Shown here piece after piece: positions 45,157 through 56,716 of a stretch of 64,000 bases of DNA. The notes under the pieces are model-generated. The model searched no databases. It saw only the letters and a program-made list of their open reading frames with translations, and was not told where the DNA came from. The stretch covers positions 176,259-240,258 of the forward strand of contig JADLSH010000224.1 of the NCBI GenBank assembly GCA_016169945.1, given 5' to 3'. Within the stretch, counting starts at the first letter, position 1; each line of letters opens with the position of its first letter. The position numbers and the translations under genes are program-made. The DNA comes from Trachythela sp. YZ-2020. Lineage: Eukaryota > Cnidaria > Anthozoa > Malacalcyonacea > Clavulariidae.

Positions 45157-45380
45157 CATTTTCCATTACGGTCGTTTTGCCCGCGCGGGCGAAGCGACCG
45201 ATTCGAATCACGTGAATAATTAGTCGCGCGGGCACGCCAAGAAAGTTGAATGTAGTTCAACTTTCAGGCGTGTCCGCGAGGTGTAAAGCGGACAAAAAAA
45301 TATCATGCTAGACACCTACAGCAAAAGTTGAAACATGGTCGCTCCGCCCGCGCGGGCAAAGCGGCTGTAATGGAAAATTG
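45157..45380. mobile_element. TIR element with GCCCGCGCGGGC motifs
   Basis: The 224-bp segment opens CATTTTCCATTACGGTCG and closes GCTGTAATGGAAAATTG. The inverted ends run about 43 bp and include the palindrome GCCCGCGCGGGC on each side. The GC-rich ends contrast with the AT-rich surroundings. Target duplication unclear. MITE of unknown superfamily. Confidence 0.65.
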
Positions 45381-45454
45381 CCTTAAGAGACAATGTGTTT
45401 ACTGAGCGTGAAGGTGCACAAACATGAACAAAAACATAGAACAAAAGCTTTAGA

Positions 45455-45560
45455 TGCGTTTCCAGACACTGTTTACAGGGTGTATCAAAAAAGGTGTTTA
45501 TCCGCGCGACGGCATTTCGCAAACAGTTCTGTTTGCGAATGCCTTCACGCGGATAAATTC
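45455..45560. other. Hairpin-forming GC-rich segment
   Basis: ATCCGCGCGACGGCATTTCGCAAACAG pairs with the complement TTTGCGAATGCCTTCACGCGGAT around TTCTG (about 20 pairs). It may be the centre of a further foldback element. Confidence 0.5.
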
Positions 45561-45824
45561 CTCGCGGGAAAATTCACGCGCGCGCAAGTCACGAAAGTAT
45601 CACGCAAGAACAACCGTCAACGAGTAACGTAAGCAAACATCGAACTGAATTAGTAAGAACAGTTGCCTGAAGATTGCATAACGCATGAAACTTTAAGTAG
45701 CAACAATTATACTGTTTTAAGATTAAATAAATATATTTAGCTCTACAATAATTTTTGTGTTGAGCACTCTTCTGTCTACAACAGTTACAAAACAATTATT
45801 ATTATTCGCACCTGAATTTCAGTT

Positions 45825-46517
45825 GTGCACTCTACTTGGTGTAGACACATCGATTTTAAAATGCATAGAATTCGGTTCAACTACTCGTTGAAGAACATTG
45901 GTTTGCCGTCGCAGAATCAATACCAAAGGCGTTTAATTGAAAAGGTAGAAAGCGTGGTTCATCGCATGAGATGGAAAGCAACCTTTTTTCTGAATGGAAG
46001 TAGAGGTAATGATAAAAATACGTTTGGATTACCATCAAACAAGTGCGCACCGAATGTTAGCGCTATGAAAGCGTTTGAAGAAGACATTGTCCAAATGATC
46101 GACAAAGTTTCTTTCCGTAAAGTCAACGATCCTTTCCTAAATACGATTCAGGAAGATATCAATGAAGTAAACTCGTCAAAAGATGTCTTTGTGTTTGCAG
46201 ATAAGACGCAAAATATTTACAAAGCTCCACCAAGTTCATATACTAAACTCCTCAACGAAAACATTACAAAAACTTACAAGATTGGAAATGAAAATATTAC
46301 CGATGACATTAACCAAGAGTTAAAACAGATCACTAACAAACTTGCAATTGGAAATCGCGTTGATACAATAGCAAAACGAGAAGCATTTATCACTCTAAAA
46401 GACCACAAAGAGAACTTTGAGTCGATGTACACAATCATACAACAAACTGTGTATAAACTGTGTATAAACTTATGTACATTATTAGATTGCTATTTTCATC
46501 CTTATCTATACAAATAA
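45825..46517 (+). pseudogene. Reverse-transcriptase-family protein, N-terminal fragment
   Basis: The open frame reads RRLIEKVESVVHRMRWKATF, CAPNVSAMKAFEEDIVQMI, DVFVFADKTQNIYKAPPSSY, LLNENITKTYKIGN and KREAFITLKDHKENFES, then diverges. Proteins with VFADKTxNIY and AFITLKDHKENF ahead of a reverse transcriptase domain are, as I recall, abundant in cnidarian genomes. Here the sequence stops just before the first RT motifs. The recognition is from memory of that family, not from motif chemistry. Confidence 0.5.
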
Positions 46518-47509
46518 TCCCAAGATTTGAGACTTCGTATTATTAAAATATTGGTTTATATGATTGTAATTACAGGGAAATAGATTCCAATTTATTAAGT
46601 GATAATGGTATTAAACAATGTGTGCTATTGTGTTTATTGTCTTCCCAGAATTGTTAATCAATAGTACAGTGGTATCATTCATGTTACCAACTCCTCAGGA
46701 ACTATCAAAATGCATGAAAAAATCAGGATACATTAAGTCAATCCCCAGATTTAGAGATTTGATGAAAGCTCTTGAAACCCCTCAGAAATTCTCATGCATA
46801 CACAGTCACTGTGTCTGTCAATCATCAATTCCCTCCATATGCAGTGGGAAGTGGTGAGAGACACTATTTTAGTTGTGGGTGATACTGTGATTTTAGAATC
46901 AACTCGATACTGAGTATTTGTATACTTCGAAGCACAAAGTATCCTATCTATTTTGCTGGGAGTTTAAAAATTTGGCTTGTGTATAAACAGCTGGTAATAC
47001 AATTCACGGGTATAAATTGACAATTGCATTAAAACCATGACAGCATTTAGAATATTGTTATCCATCATACCTAGTATAAATAAACATTGACACTATGTCT
47101 TGATAACACCCTTCACTCAATTTGTATATGTATAAAATTATAATGTACAGTACAGTGCAAATACATTGCTTCGATTTTTGCTACTGGTTCATAAATGGGT
47201 CATACTTTATGTAAGCATGACCTCAGAATCAATTAGTCCATGTCACATGATGAATATTGAAATCATAGATACTGAAAAATAGTATCGTTATCAGTATCAA
47301 TTCATTCTCAATATTCAGTATCAATACACTAGCACCTGCACAGGAAACTAATCCATGGGGGGTGTTAATTAAAGTTTATTGATGTCATTAATAAATAGAT
47401 TTTTCTTGCTGTCTTCGGGGCTAATTTAAACTCAGGATATGAGAACTTCTGATAAGTAATATTTATTAAACAACCACAATTTTATTTTAGTCAAACATCA
47501 AAAGATTTT
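46518..47509. other. No gene recognised
   Basis: An 80-residue ORF at 46618-46857 (PTPQELSKCMKKSGYIKSIP) looks protein-like but matches nothing I know. It may be an exon relic of the element downstream. The rest is AT-rich. Confidence 0.35.
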
Positions 47510-48016
47510 GTGCTTACGTGCTCAAATCAGAGCATATTGGCAAAGTTGGATACACTTGGGAAAGATTTTGATGCTGAGCTTCAGACGGCAAAGAATATTA
47601 TAACCAACGAAAACCATACCATTCAACACCTAGAAGATGACAGCACAAGTGAGGCCCAAAAGGAACTGACGAAAAGGAAAGCTGAGTGTCACCCAGGGTT
47701 TAATGTTGCCTTTGATAACATTGACATGGAATTGAAGACCAAGAATATGACAATGATCAATCAAAATAGGGATATTCACTGGATCAATCACCATGTGGTA
47801 ATAAACAGGGTATCTGGCAATTCTCGTTCAAGTAAAGGACAAAAGGATGATCTTTGCAAAATTCCTAACTTGAAATTTCTGGTATCAAGGATTTTGGTTG
47901 AGTATTTTCATGCTTTTGCTCCACTAAAGGATGTTTGTATTCAACACATTCCTCATAAATATAGTAAAGAAATGTGTCAGAAGTCAACAAAGGTACATAC
48001 TATTACTGACTACTGA
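47510..48016 (+). pseudogene. DUF6589-like transposon-associated protein fragment
   Basis: 168-residue frame: LDTLGKDFDAELQTAKNI, then CHPGFNVAFDNIDMELKTKN, NQNRDIHWINHHVVINRVSG and LKDVCIQHIPHKYSKEMC. The 'FDNxDxxxKxxxMTxxNQNxxxHWxNHxxVxNRVSG' pattern is, to my memory, that of large cnidarian proteins carrying DUF6589, thought to be transposon-derived. Only the N-terminal part is present. Function unknown. Confidence 0.45.
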
Positions 48017-48753
48017 ATTTTTGAAATCTCTATGGACATTATGTATTAATTGAGTTAAGAAGTGCTTACGTCACACAATTTTCAACCACTATTAAGGCAT
48101 AATTATAAACATTAGGTTTACGCAAATATGCAATGTGGAATGCGCATAGGCCAAATATGAATTGTTTAACAGTGGTGTGATAACCTTTAAAACCTAACAC
48201 TTTGCCCTTGACATGTAAAATCATCTTGCTTTAGGCAGAGTAAAATAGCAAAGTAGTGCTAATGTCAGCTTGGACACGTTAAGGGGATAAAAAATGTTAA
48301 TGGGATAAGTGGAAAACCATGCAGATTAATGGGTAAAAGACACGGGCAGATAGTATGGTTAACCCATTAACATCCAAGTTTACCCTTGGTAAATGTTAAT
48401 ATTAAACCATCATCCAAAGGTTTTTCAATGTATACTATGTCTTTTTTCTATGTCTACATGTGGATATAAGCTCGTTTCTTGTGTTCAAAGAACTTAGTTC
48501 TGGATGGCAGATGATAACAAATTTCTCATGCAAGCATAAGTTACACCTTTTAAGTATTTTCCACTTAATTGAATATTCCATAATAGTGTTTTTCAATGTC
48601 CAAATATATTTGCTGAGTTCAGTGCAGTTCAGTGAGATTCGCAGTGAAGTTCAGTGAGGTTCGCAGGTCAAATCGAGGGAATGGAATGTATCGCTCGGTT
48701 CAGCAGACGTTAGTTGGCGAGGGTTTGAGCCATAAGAACGTCTGCGAGCAGGC

Positions 48754-48918
48754 TACCTAAATGATTTAATTATTTTGCATATCGAGAAGTCTAATCGCTT
48801 TGTTTCGAGTAACATCTCCAAGCTGGAGGACTTTTACGACAAACACATAGCTATGGAACTAGCATACCCAAGAGTTGCTTACGGAATCCAACGGTTGAGC
48901 AAACTACTTGATGAATAA
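48754..48918 (+). pseudogene. Protein-like fragment, possible C-terminal exon
   Basis: It reads YLNDLIILHIEKSNRFVSSN, ISKLEDFYDKHIAMELAYPR and VAYGIQRLSKLLDE, then stop. It follows a possible acceptor GCGAGCAG and has no start codon. The strand and spacing would suit a terminal exon of the DUF6589-like fragment upstream, but that link is a guess. Confidence 0.35.
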
Positions 48919-49380
48919 TTCATCATATGATAGCTTAGTAACTGAGTTATGTATTGATTTAACTTTAATTATATTATTTACTTGTGATTTATATTGAACA
49001 CAATGTCACATACATGATGCCTCTTTCCTCCGTAGAGGTTTCCTGTGCAAGAGAGGAAGTGTTATAATCGACTTGTTCCGCACCTGTGGTCCTATCTCGC
49101 TAATGATCAACAGGCAGCTCTGTGGAGGAGAGAGCCATGATGCCCTATTTAATTTAAATTTTATCCTCCCCATATCTCTGGGACTACCATATAGCCAGGG
49201 GATAATTGCAACACCAGTGGCAAATTGCCCTGATTTGCCCCTGATGTCCCAATTAACCTGGTTGGTTTGCAAACATTTAACATGTGAACTTTGACAGCAT
49301 AGTGTTAGTTGACGATGAAAAAATATAATGTAATCTTTTGGTAATGGCAGTGTTTTTGTCTCATAAAGTCCCACAGTGTT
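48919..49380. other. No gene recognised
   Basis: Minus-strand frames here continue the DDE relic only as frameshifted noise. No further conserved block was seen. Confidence 0.35.
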
Positions 49381-49899
49381 TACCATCCTAAATGTTAACC
49401 ATTTACTAAAGGTGGGTGAAAGTTTGACAACATGGCACAAACGGAAAAAAAAACATGTCCACTGGTGCATTTGTGCACAGTGTAATTGGAACAAAATCCA
49501 AAATACGATCATTTTTAATCCTTTCCACAGCCCTTTCTCCATGGATTCTCAATGTGGCAATCCGTCTGGTTTCCAGAAGTTCCTTCTCCTCAAACTGACC
49601 AGTTGGATTCATAAATGGTGGGACATTTGCTTTAACTCCTTTGCTGGCTAACATTTCTTGGATATTGAAACCTCGGTCAGCCATGATACAATCTCCATTC
49701 TGCAATTTGTCGATAAGCCCAGACAAGTATTTGTCGATAAGCCCACACAAACACTTTGACATAGCCCAAACCTGGCGGCTAAATCATCTTCAAGCAATCC
49801 AACTTTCAGACGACACAAGAAAGTTGCAATTCGCAATTCTTGGCACTCTGGTTTGGAACTTCTGTTGCTACATCCAATAGCTATACAATGTTTAACCAT
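49380..49899 (-). pseudogene. THAP/DDE transposase relic (Harbinger/ISL2EU type)
   Basis: The minus strand starts at 49899 with MVKHCIAIGCSNRSSK, the first half of a THAP C2CH finger (C-x4-C). It jumps directly to TFLCRLKVGLLEDDLAARFG, the helix-turn-helix that precedes the nuclease. After a frameshift near 49745 come CIMADRGFNIQEML (second catalytic Asp), NVPPFMNPTGQF and RIHGERAVERIKNDRILD (third acidic residue region), i.e. the DDE_4-type nuclease. The second half of THAP and the first Asp block are deleted. Confidence 0.75.
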
Positions 49900-50900
49900 T
49901 TGTCGCTTGTGATGTAAAATACCGTATAAATATGCCTATATTGTTTTATGAGGTTACGCAAAGACCAAGCTTAACAGCTAGGTAACCATGCGTCGATACG
50001 TCAGCACATCACATGACCGAGGGGGATATGTAACATGAACTTCGGTTGGCAGTATCGCAAGTTCTACGCCAAGGTAATACACCAACTGAACGGGCCGTTC
50101 AACCAGAGAGGATGGCAAACCCGACGCAAGCCCTTACAGTTACTCGCGCACGTACGAAAGGTCGAGCGAAAGGTCAGGTAGGCGATAGTTCTCTCCTCTA
50201 GAATTCAGGTACGTTTGTCGCTCATATATTTGTTAATAGTACTAATGGTGCGGCGTAATCCCAAGCTATTCTCTAAGTGGGTCAAACAATTCAAACCCGA
50301 ATAACGAACACGCTAGTCATTTCAAAAAGTATTAAATTTTGGTGGCACAACAATGGTCGCTAAACCAAGTTCAAACAAAGAGCGCGGTAACTGGCGTTCT
50401 TTTTGCTTTGGTAGCCACACCGCTGTTCTGTGCTGACAACCTTTTTCATTGCAGTCTTTGGCTAATATGGATTAATTTGATCATTCGGGCAGCTAAACGT
50501 TTTATTGGGTTGTGTTATTTATTGGGATGTATTCAAGCTATCCGAGAAGCTACGGCTAGTAGCATATGGGATTTGAGGGTTACTGTATACATCCTGAAGT
50601 TTGTACAGCTACAGTTCGGCGTTCGCGAATCATACATCTTTGTAGTTAACCTGCACCGTAGCACGAGAACGAACGAATATACAGGTATGCAAATGTGTTT
50701 TGGTAAAAATCTGAAATCTGATTGGCTTGCATACTTAAACATGCACATATAGGATTATAGACAAGAGTACAGACGAGAGCGAACGAATATATATGTACAG
50801 ACTACAGTGTCATTTACCAACAAGAGCTAATTTGCATCGTCAATACATTTTCAACAAATTATAAGGTCCAAAGGGAATAAAAATATTAAGGGTTGAGCAG
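49900..50900. other. No gene seen
   Basis: A 137-codon plus-strand ORF (50339-50752) has unlikely composition and no domain. GCACCGTAGCACGAGAACG at about 50653-50671 recurs inverted near 57333-57351, so a small dispersed repeat exists here. Confidence 0.4.
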
Positions 50901-51029
50901 TAAAGGCGATGTTATACCGGACAACTTTGAACAACAACTCGTAAAGCACATACGTTATACGAAATTGAATTGGTAACGATTTGCATTGAGAGATGTTGTT
51001 GAAAGTTATCCCGTGTAACATCGCCTTAA
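50901..51029. mobile_element. Small Harbinger-like MITE with TAA duplication
   Basis: The 123-bp body (50904-51026) begins AGGCGATGTTATACCGG and ends GTGTAACATCGCCT. The inverted ends match for about 35 bp with a few mismatches. TAA on both sides is a 3-bp duplication as in PIF/Harbinger elements (TWA). Confidence 0.7.
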
Positions 51030-52088
51030 ATTACATCTATATAAATGACTATATAAAATGCATAATTGTACACAGCTAGTTAATTTTTATAATTTTTATA
51101 GCTATACGCCTATAGGGTAATAAGCGAAAAAGCACGCTGGCTTGGAGGTGAATTTTTACGTACGTGTCGCTGGTTTTAGTCTTGAGACTTGGACGTATTT
51201 TGGTATAAAATTTATGTAGTTGCAACACTGATCTGAATATAGGCTGGATAACGCATCTCTTAATAATTTGATGGAAAAAAGTGAAGCCGGAAGTCAAGCG
51301 GCCGATCAGTGCCGCCACCCGATTCTGAGGCCCTACTTTATTATAGATAGTATTACAGAATCCTAGTTTTTTCGCTTTTTTGCCTTTTAAACGTTTCTGG
51401 CCGGGCCAGTTTTACTATCACAAAGATAGAAGCACACGAGAAGAATTTTGAGCAAAAAATTTGGAGTATTATGGCTTTATAACGCCGTGAAACTGGATTT
51501 ACAAGTTCGAAGGAGTGAACAGCCACATGTTAGCGATGTTTTGTTTATGATATTTCAATTCAAAATCCACTCAAAATATAGAATTACTGCTACTGGACGA
51601 AGGCACTCAAGGAATTTGATGAAATGAACCAGCTCAGCTGCAGTATGAACAAAAGCGAGAATGCAGTAAGTTTTTAAAACAGGAATTAGGAACAGTGCTA
51701 CACTGGTTCAATATTCACGTACTGAAATGAACACATATTAAGTTTCCAATATTATTCAACAATCAAATATACTTGAATACTTGATATAATTGTAACTAAT
51801 ATAGTAGTAATTATATGATTGGTGGTCAAAGAAAGATTGGTGGTCAAAGAAATGTTGTGTGGCTTCTTCATTTCTTGTCCTGGGAGTGCAATTTTGTTAT
51901 AAACAGTGCATTTGATGAAGTTGTGGATATAATTGTCTTAAACTGTTGTGGCATGCATATGATTGTTTGTTTAGTTCCAACCATAACCATGATTAAGTTA
52001 TGACAGGAACCGGAAAAGATGCAGGCTTGGAAATGTTTTCTACAGAATTATAGTGTGTCTGAGTGTCCAACTCAAGCATGCTATGTCT

Positions 52089-52424
52089 CAGGGCCTGTTT
52101 ATATGATCCCAGCTAGGCGGGACGCGACAGATGCTGAGATCCCACTTGCAATATAAACTCTACTGAGTGTTTATATGATCCTGCTTCCATCCCGCCTAGC
52201 TGGGATCCCGGCAATCTGTTGTAGGCGGGATGAAAAATCTAGCTGGCTAGGCGGGATGACCTTTCATTGACCTTGCCTTCTGAGCATGCATAGTATGACG
52301 TATAACTACTTAACTGGCTTCATCCCAACAATGTCTTTGTCCATACAAACACGCCATCCCATCTAGGCAAGTTTCCCGGCTAACGTCCTGTCCCGCCTAG
52401 CTGGGATCATATAAACAGACCCTG
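52089..52424. mobile_element. Central TIR unit CAGGG..CCCTG of the palindrome
   Basis: It begins CAGGGCCTGTTTATATGATC and ends GATCATATAAACAGACCCTG, with several GCCTAGCTGGGATC / CCAGCTAGGCGGGA motifs inside in both orientations. It could be an element inserted at the axis of the larger palindrome, or the inner ends of the palindrome itself. Because the flanks are also inverted copies, target duplications cannot be judged. Confidence 0.65.
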
Positions 52425-53156
52425 AGACATAGCATGCTTGAGTTGGACTGTCAGACACACTATAATTCTGTACAAAACGTTTCCAAGCATGTATCTTTTG
52501 CAGTTCCTGTCATAACTTAATCATGGTTATGGTTGGAACTAAACAGACAATCATATGATATGCAAGACAATTATATCCACAACTTCATCAAATGCACTGT
52601 TTATAACAAAATTGCACTCCCAGGACAAGAAATGAAGAAGCCACACAACACTTGAAGAAAAACTTCTCTTTCTTTGACCACCAATCATATAATGACTACT
52701 ATATTAGTTACAATTACTATATATCAAGTATTCAAGTATATTTGATTGTTGAATAATATTGGAAACTTAATATGTGTTCATTTCAGTACGTGAATATTGA
52801 ACAAGTGTAGCACTGTTCCTAATTCCTGTTTTAAAAACTTACTGCATTCTCGCTTTTGTTCATACTGCAGCTGAGCTGGTTCATTTCATCAAATTCCTTG
52901 AGTGCCTTCGTCCAGTAGCAGTAATTCTATATTTTGAGTGGATTTTGAATTGAAATATCGTAAACAAAACATCGCTAACATGTGGGCTGTTCACTCCTTC
53001 GAACTTGTAAATCCAGTTTCACGGCGTTATAAAGCCATAATACTCCAAATTTTTTGCTCTCGTGTGCTTCTATCTTTGTGATAGTAAAACTGGCCCGGCC
53101 AGAAACGTTTAAAAGGCAAATAAAGCGAAAAAACTAGGATTCTGTAATACTATCTA

Positions 53157-53458
53157 TAAGGGGCGGACCATTAGAAAAGTGATGGGGGGGGTGGGGAAAA
53201 AGCAAAAAAAAAATCGCGCAGGGGAAACAGAAAGAAAAAAAAATTCGTACGCCAAGAAAGTTTGAAAAAAAAAATTCGTGCAGACTTTACAAAAGGGAAA
53301 GCTATAAGGTGGAATTTGCTTTGAAATAAAAAAAAAATTCGTGCAAGCGATCATATTAAAAAAAAATTATCGACACAAGCAAAAAATTAAAAAAAAATAT
53401 TCGTACAAGTTAAAAAAGTCCCACCCCCCCCATCACTTTTCTAATGGTCCGCCCCTAA
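53157..53458. mobile_element. Harbinger-like MITE inserted in the right palindrome arm
   Basis: The 296-bp body (53160-53455) starts GGGGCGGACCATTAGAAAAG and ends with its reverse complement, flanked by TAA (53157-53159 and 53456-53458). The left arm at about 51337-51346 shows the empty site, so insertion and TSD are directly proven by comparison. TAA and GGG termini fit PIF/Harbinger. Inside are five or six units of A-run plus TTCGTGCA. No transposase. Confidence 0.85.
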
Positions 53459-53570
53459 TAAAGTAGGGCCTCAGAATCGGGTGGCGGCACTCATCGGCCG
53501 CTTGACTTCCGGCTTCACTTTTGACAAGAGATGCGTTATCCAGCCTATATTCAGATCAGTGAGTTGCAAC

Positions 53571-54250
53571 CGTTAGCGAAATTAGTCTGGCGGTTAAGTG
53601 TAAGAATTGTTCATTTTGTGATAAAAGCACCATATTTGCAGGAAGTATAGACTTTGATATGACAATAACTTTTAGATATGGAGGCATCTGAAAAATTAAA
53701 GTCGCCGGCGTAAAATTTGGGTTCTTTTTCATTTTCCTCATTAAACTCCTATACTTGTAAAACCGTGAAATTCCAAGTTCATTTAAAGCAATAATGACTT
53801 ACATCATTGGAAAGCTTGCAAAAAACTATATATAGGTCACTTAAGCGGTTACCTTTATTTTCCCAACCGATTTCGAGTTATTGCTGTTCCAAAATGGAAA
53901 AAATGCCACGAAATCGTATTTAACAGCTTGTAACTCAAGAAGGATTTGAAAAATCATGGTAACCACTTACATGTCTTAATATAACTTTTAAGCTTTCTGA
54001 TTCTGTAATCACTTTTGCTATAAGTGAACTTGCAATTTTATATTTTTCGACAATATATATAGGAGTTTAATGAGAAAAATGAAAAAGAACCCAAATTTTA
54101 CGCCGGCGACTTTAATTTTTCAGATGCCTCCATATCTAAAAGTTATTGTCATATCAAAGTCTATACTTCCTGCAAATATGGTGCTTTTATTACAAAATGA
54201 ACAATTCCAGCTAAATTTCGCTCTTAACCGCCTCACTAAACTGATGCCTC
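53571..54250. mobile_element. Element with ~145-bp inverted arms
   Basis: 53610-53752 and 54062-54210 are inverted copies (GCCGGCGTAAAATTTGGGTT against AACCCAAATTTTACGCCGGC, and CCTCCATATCTAAAAGTTAT against its complement). Weaker pairing continues outward over CGGTTAAG and AGCGAAATT. It abuts the 2.3-kb palindrome. Ends and TSD not resolved. Two 61-74 codon ORFs are just the arm read on both strands. Confidence 0.65.
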
Positions 54251-54881
54251 AGACACAGTCGTATATACAGGAATGCTGCCTTGTTAATAAGTAAAGCCCG
54301 CTGTAGCTTTGAGTCACTTTGTGCCTAAGGCCAGACTTAGCGACATGCCTAATTCCCATAAGGTACTATAAGGCATAACACTGTGGCAACAGCAGAGATA
54401 AATTCATCGTCATCGGCACCTTATTACCCGGCAGGGCCGTTGCGAAGGGATATGGATTGGGGGGGGTGTCGAGGGTCAAATTGCCGAGTGATGCAAGATG
54501 AATTTGCCGACTTTTTCTAAAATCTGGAAACTACAAATTTTCATTTGACTTTAATTATGCCACATTGTGTCCGATGATCATTAATGAGTCATACGTCCTA
54601 CTATATGTCCATACTAAGAAGGTCAAATAAATCGAACCACACAATAACTGGAGCTAAAACTCAATATAAACCTGTTGTACTAGGACTTGGCAGGTGGTCG
54701 TGATATTTTTTGGCTAATCGGATTCTATACACTATACAGTATATTTATATTTTTATGTCTGTTTTCTAACAAGAATATTAAATGTTAACAATATAGAGCT
54801 AATATATGGATTTTTAATAGAGGAATAATTTATTATAACGTATTTTAAAATTTAAGTCCTAAATTGAGATTGAGTAACGAG
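54251..54881. other. No gene seen
   Basis: Unique-looking AT-rich sequence with a G-run near 54460. No ORF or repeat worth calling. Confidence 0.45.
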
Positions 54882-56716
54882 TTTCTCTATGGCGCGTTTT
54901 TACGGTCAAAATTCAATAGTTACAAGCCGAGCGTCAATGGTTTAAATTGATCAACACTTGCTCGAAACGAACAGAGCGATATACAAATCGAACAGTCAAA
55001 TCGCCATCAATGGTTTAAATCGATCAACACTTGTTCGAAACGAACAGACCGATATACAAATCAAATCAAATCGAATCGATCAATGCATATTCAAATCGAG
55101 CGAACGTTACTGGAATCGATCGTCAAACTTGCAGCGAGCAGTGTTTCCACCTTTTTGAAACGTAACTTCCATTGCCGCTTTCCAAATGAAATTTTCGTCT
55201 AAAAATTTCCTTGAATTTCGAATTTACTTCCTGTTTTCCTTACGTCTAAATTTCCTTCAAAATGGTATCCGCTGTCAAAATACGTGGGCTCGGTCCTTTC
55301 CACAATTCTCACACGTACGCGCTAGACTTGCTCCAATTATTTATATTTTTTAACTTATTCTATATTCTTCTAACAAATATAATTATCTTGATGAAAAGTA
55401 TAAAATAGTGCGAATAAATTTAAAGAGATCTTGAACACCCAAAATGTTTATATATCAACGCAAAAGATAGACGGTTATATTTTGACTTTTAATATAAATT
55501 ACTTTATCATGCGCTGTAGTCGAAATGTAAGTACAAGTATACCCCAACCCAAGAAAGGGCGGGGAATAGCGGGACAAAGAAATGATCCCCGGTTTGTTTT
55601 TCCCTGTTGGGTAGGCAATGTGTTTGCTTTCATTGCCTCGCCAGACAGGTCGGAGAAACTGAGCAAATCACATTTATTATTGACAGGTGCCAGATAATAT
55701 AACCAGGCACATGCGGTGACATTGGAACACAATTATTGTCCCTGGGGTGAGATGACGGCTCATTCGGTAAGGCTGCAAAGTCCAAGTCTCCGTCTTTCCC
55801 GGGTTGGGGTAGGCGGGGAGGGGGAGGGTTACATCGGCTGGTGCATATTATAAACCATTGCTTGGAATTTTAAGTTACCATGTCTTTATATGGATTATGT
55901 TGTATTTCCGTAGCCCCCCAAATCTAATACCTAGTATATTAACCATTAAGCCACGATGCGCTCTGGTGCTCTCTTCTTTGTTATTTTACGCTTAATTACT
56001 CGTCAAGGGAAGGCTCCTGTAAATGTTCATTTCCTTGTCAGGGGTGAGACAAAGCAAAATAATAAAATTGGGTTGGGTGCATGCCCCTTTAATATATGGG
56101 TGTTAATAAATTACATATCATTAATAAAACTCAATGCTGTTGCCGTTTGGCGGTATTCTTGCCCAATGGCACTGTTTCTAACAAATGCCTTTTTTGTCTG
56201 GTCCTCCTGGAAACGCTCTGACTCACAAAGGGCTTTCGCTCGAAACGTCGAAATTAATATACCATAAATACGGCTATGTCATTCCGCGAACAAGAGACGA
56301 TCTTCGAAGACCGCGTATATTGACAGTGGATATCATTTTGAAGGAAATTTAGACGTAAGGAAAACAGGAAGTAAATTCGAAATTCAAGGAAATTTTTAGA
56401 CGAAAATTTCATTTGGAAAGCGGCAATGGAAGTTACGTTTCAAAAAGGTGGAAACACTGCTCGCTGCAAGTTTGACGATCGACTCGAGTAACGTATGCTC
56501 GATTTGAATATGCATTGATCGATTCGATTTGATTTGATTTGTATATCGGTCTGTTCGTTTCGAACAAGTGTTGATCGATTTAAACCATTGATGGCGATTT
56601 GACTGTTCGATTTGTATATCGCTCTGTTCGTTTCGAGCAAGTGTTGATCGATTTAAACCATTGACGCTCGACTTGTAACTATTGAATTTTGACCGTAAAA
56701 ACGCGCCATATTTCTC
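54882..56716. mobile_element. 1.8-kb element with ~375-bp TIRs and 6-bp TSD
   Basis: Body 54888-56710 begins TATGGCGCGTTTTTACGG and ends with the reverse complement. The arms stay paired to about 55285 and 56315. TTTCTC precedes (54882-54887) and follows (56711-56716) as a 6-bp duplication. Each arm holds two about 65-bp units with GATCAACACTTG and CGAAACGAACAGA. The interior has no recognisable transposase, but near 56218-56250 it carries TTTCGCTCGAAACGTCGAA, resembling the Penelope-type tail at 59.77 kb. Superfamily unassigned. Confidence 0.75.

Larger units (their letters stand above)
51219..53570. mobile_element. 2.3-kb near-perfect palindrome with nested elements
   Basis: Left arm 51227-52088 and right arm about 52425-53562 are inverted copies, matching over about 0.85 kb (for example CCGGAAGTCAAGCGGCCGAT near 51290 against ATCGGCCGCTTGACTTCCGG near 53495). 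GTTGCAAC flanks both outer ends (51219-51226 and 53563-53570), a candidate 8-bp duplication that is itself palindromic. The centre holds a 336-bp inverted-end unit. The right arm alone carries a Harbinger-like MITE. No credible ORF. Probably a non-autonomous DNA transposon with giant inverted repeats. Confidence 0.75.

Noticed and set aside
50339..50752. 137-codon plus-strand ORF
   Set aside because: No recognisable domain, odd composition, and part of it is a dispersed repeat shared with 57.3 kb.
53154..53354. Phe-rich minus-strand ORF
   Set aside because: Generated by A-runs inside the Harbinger-like MITE.
54958..55158. 66-codon ORF found in both inverted arms (also 56440-56640)
   Set aside because: Same TIR sequence read twice; composition follows the tandem units and no domain is present.
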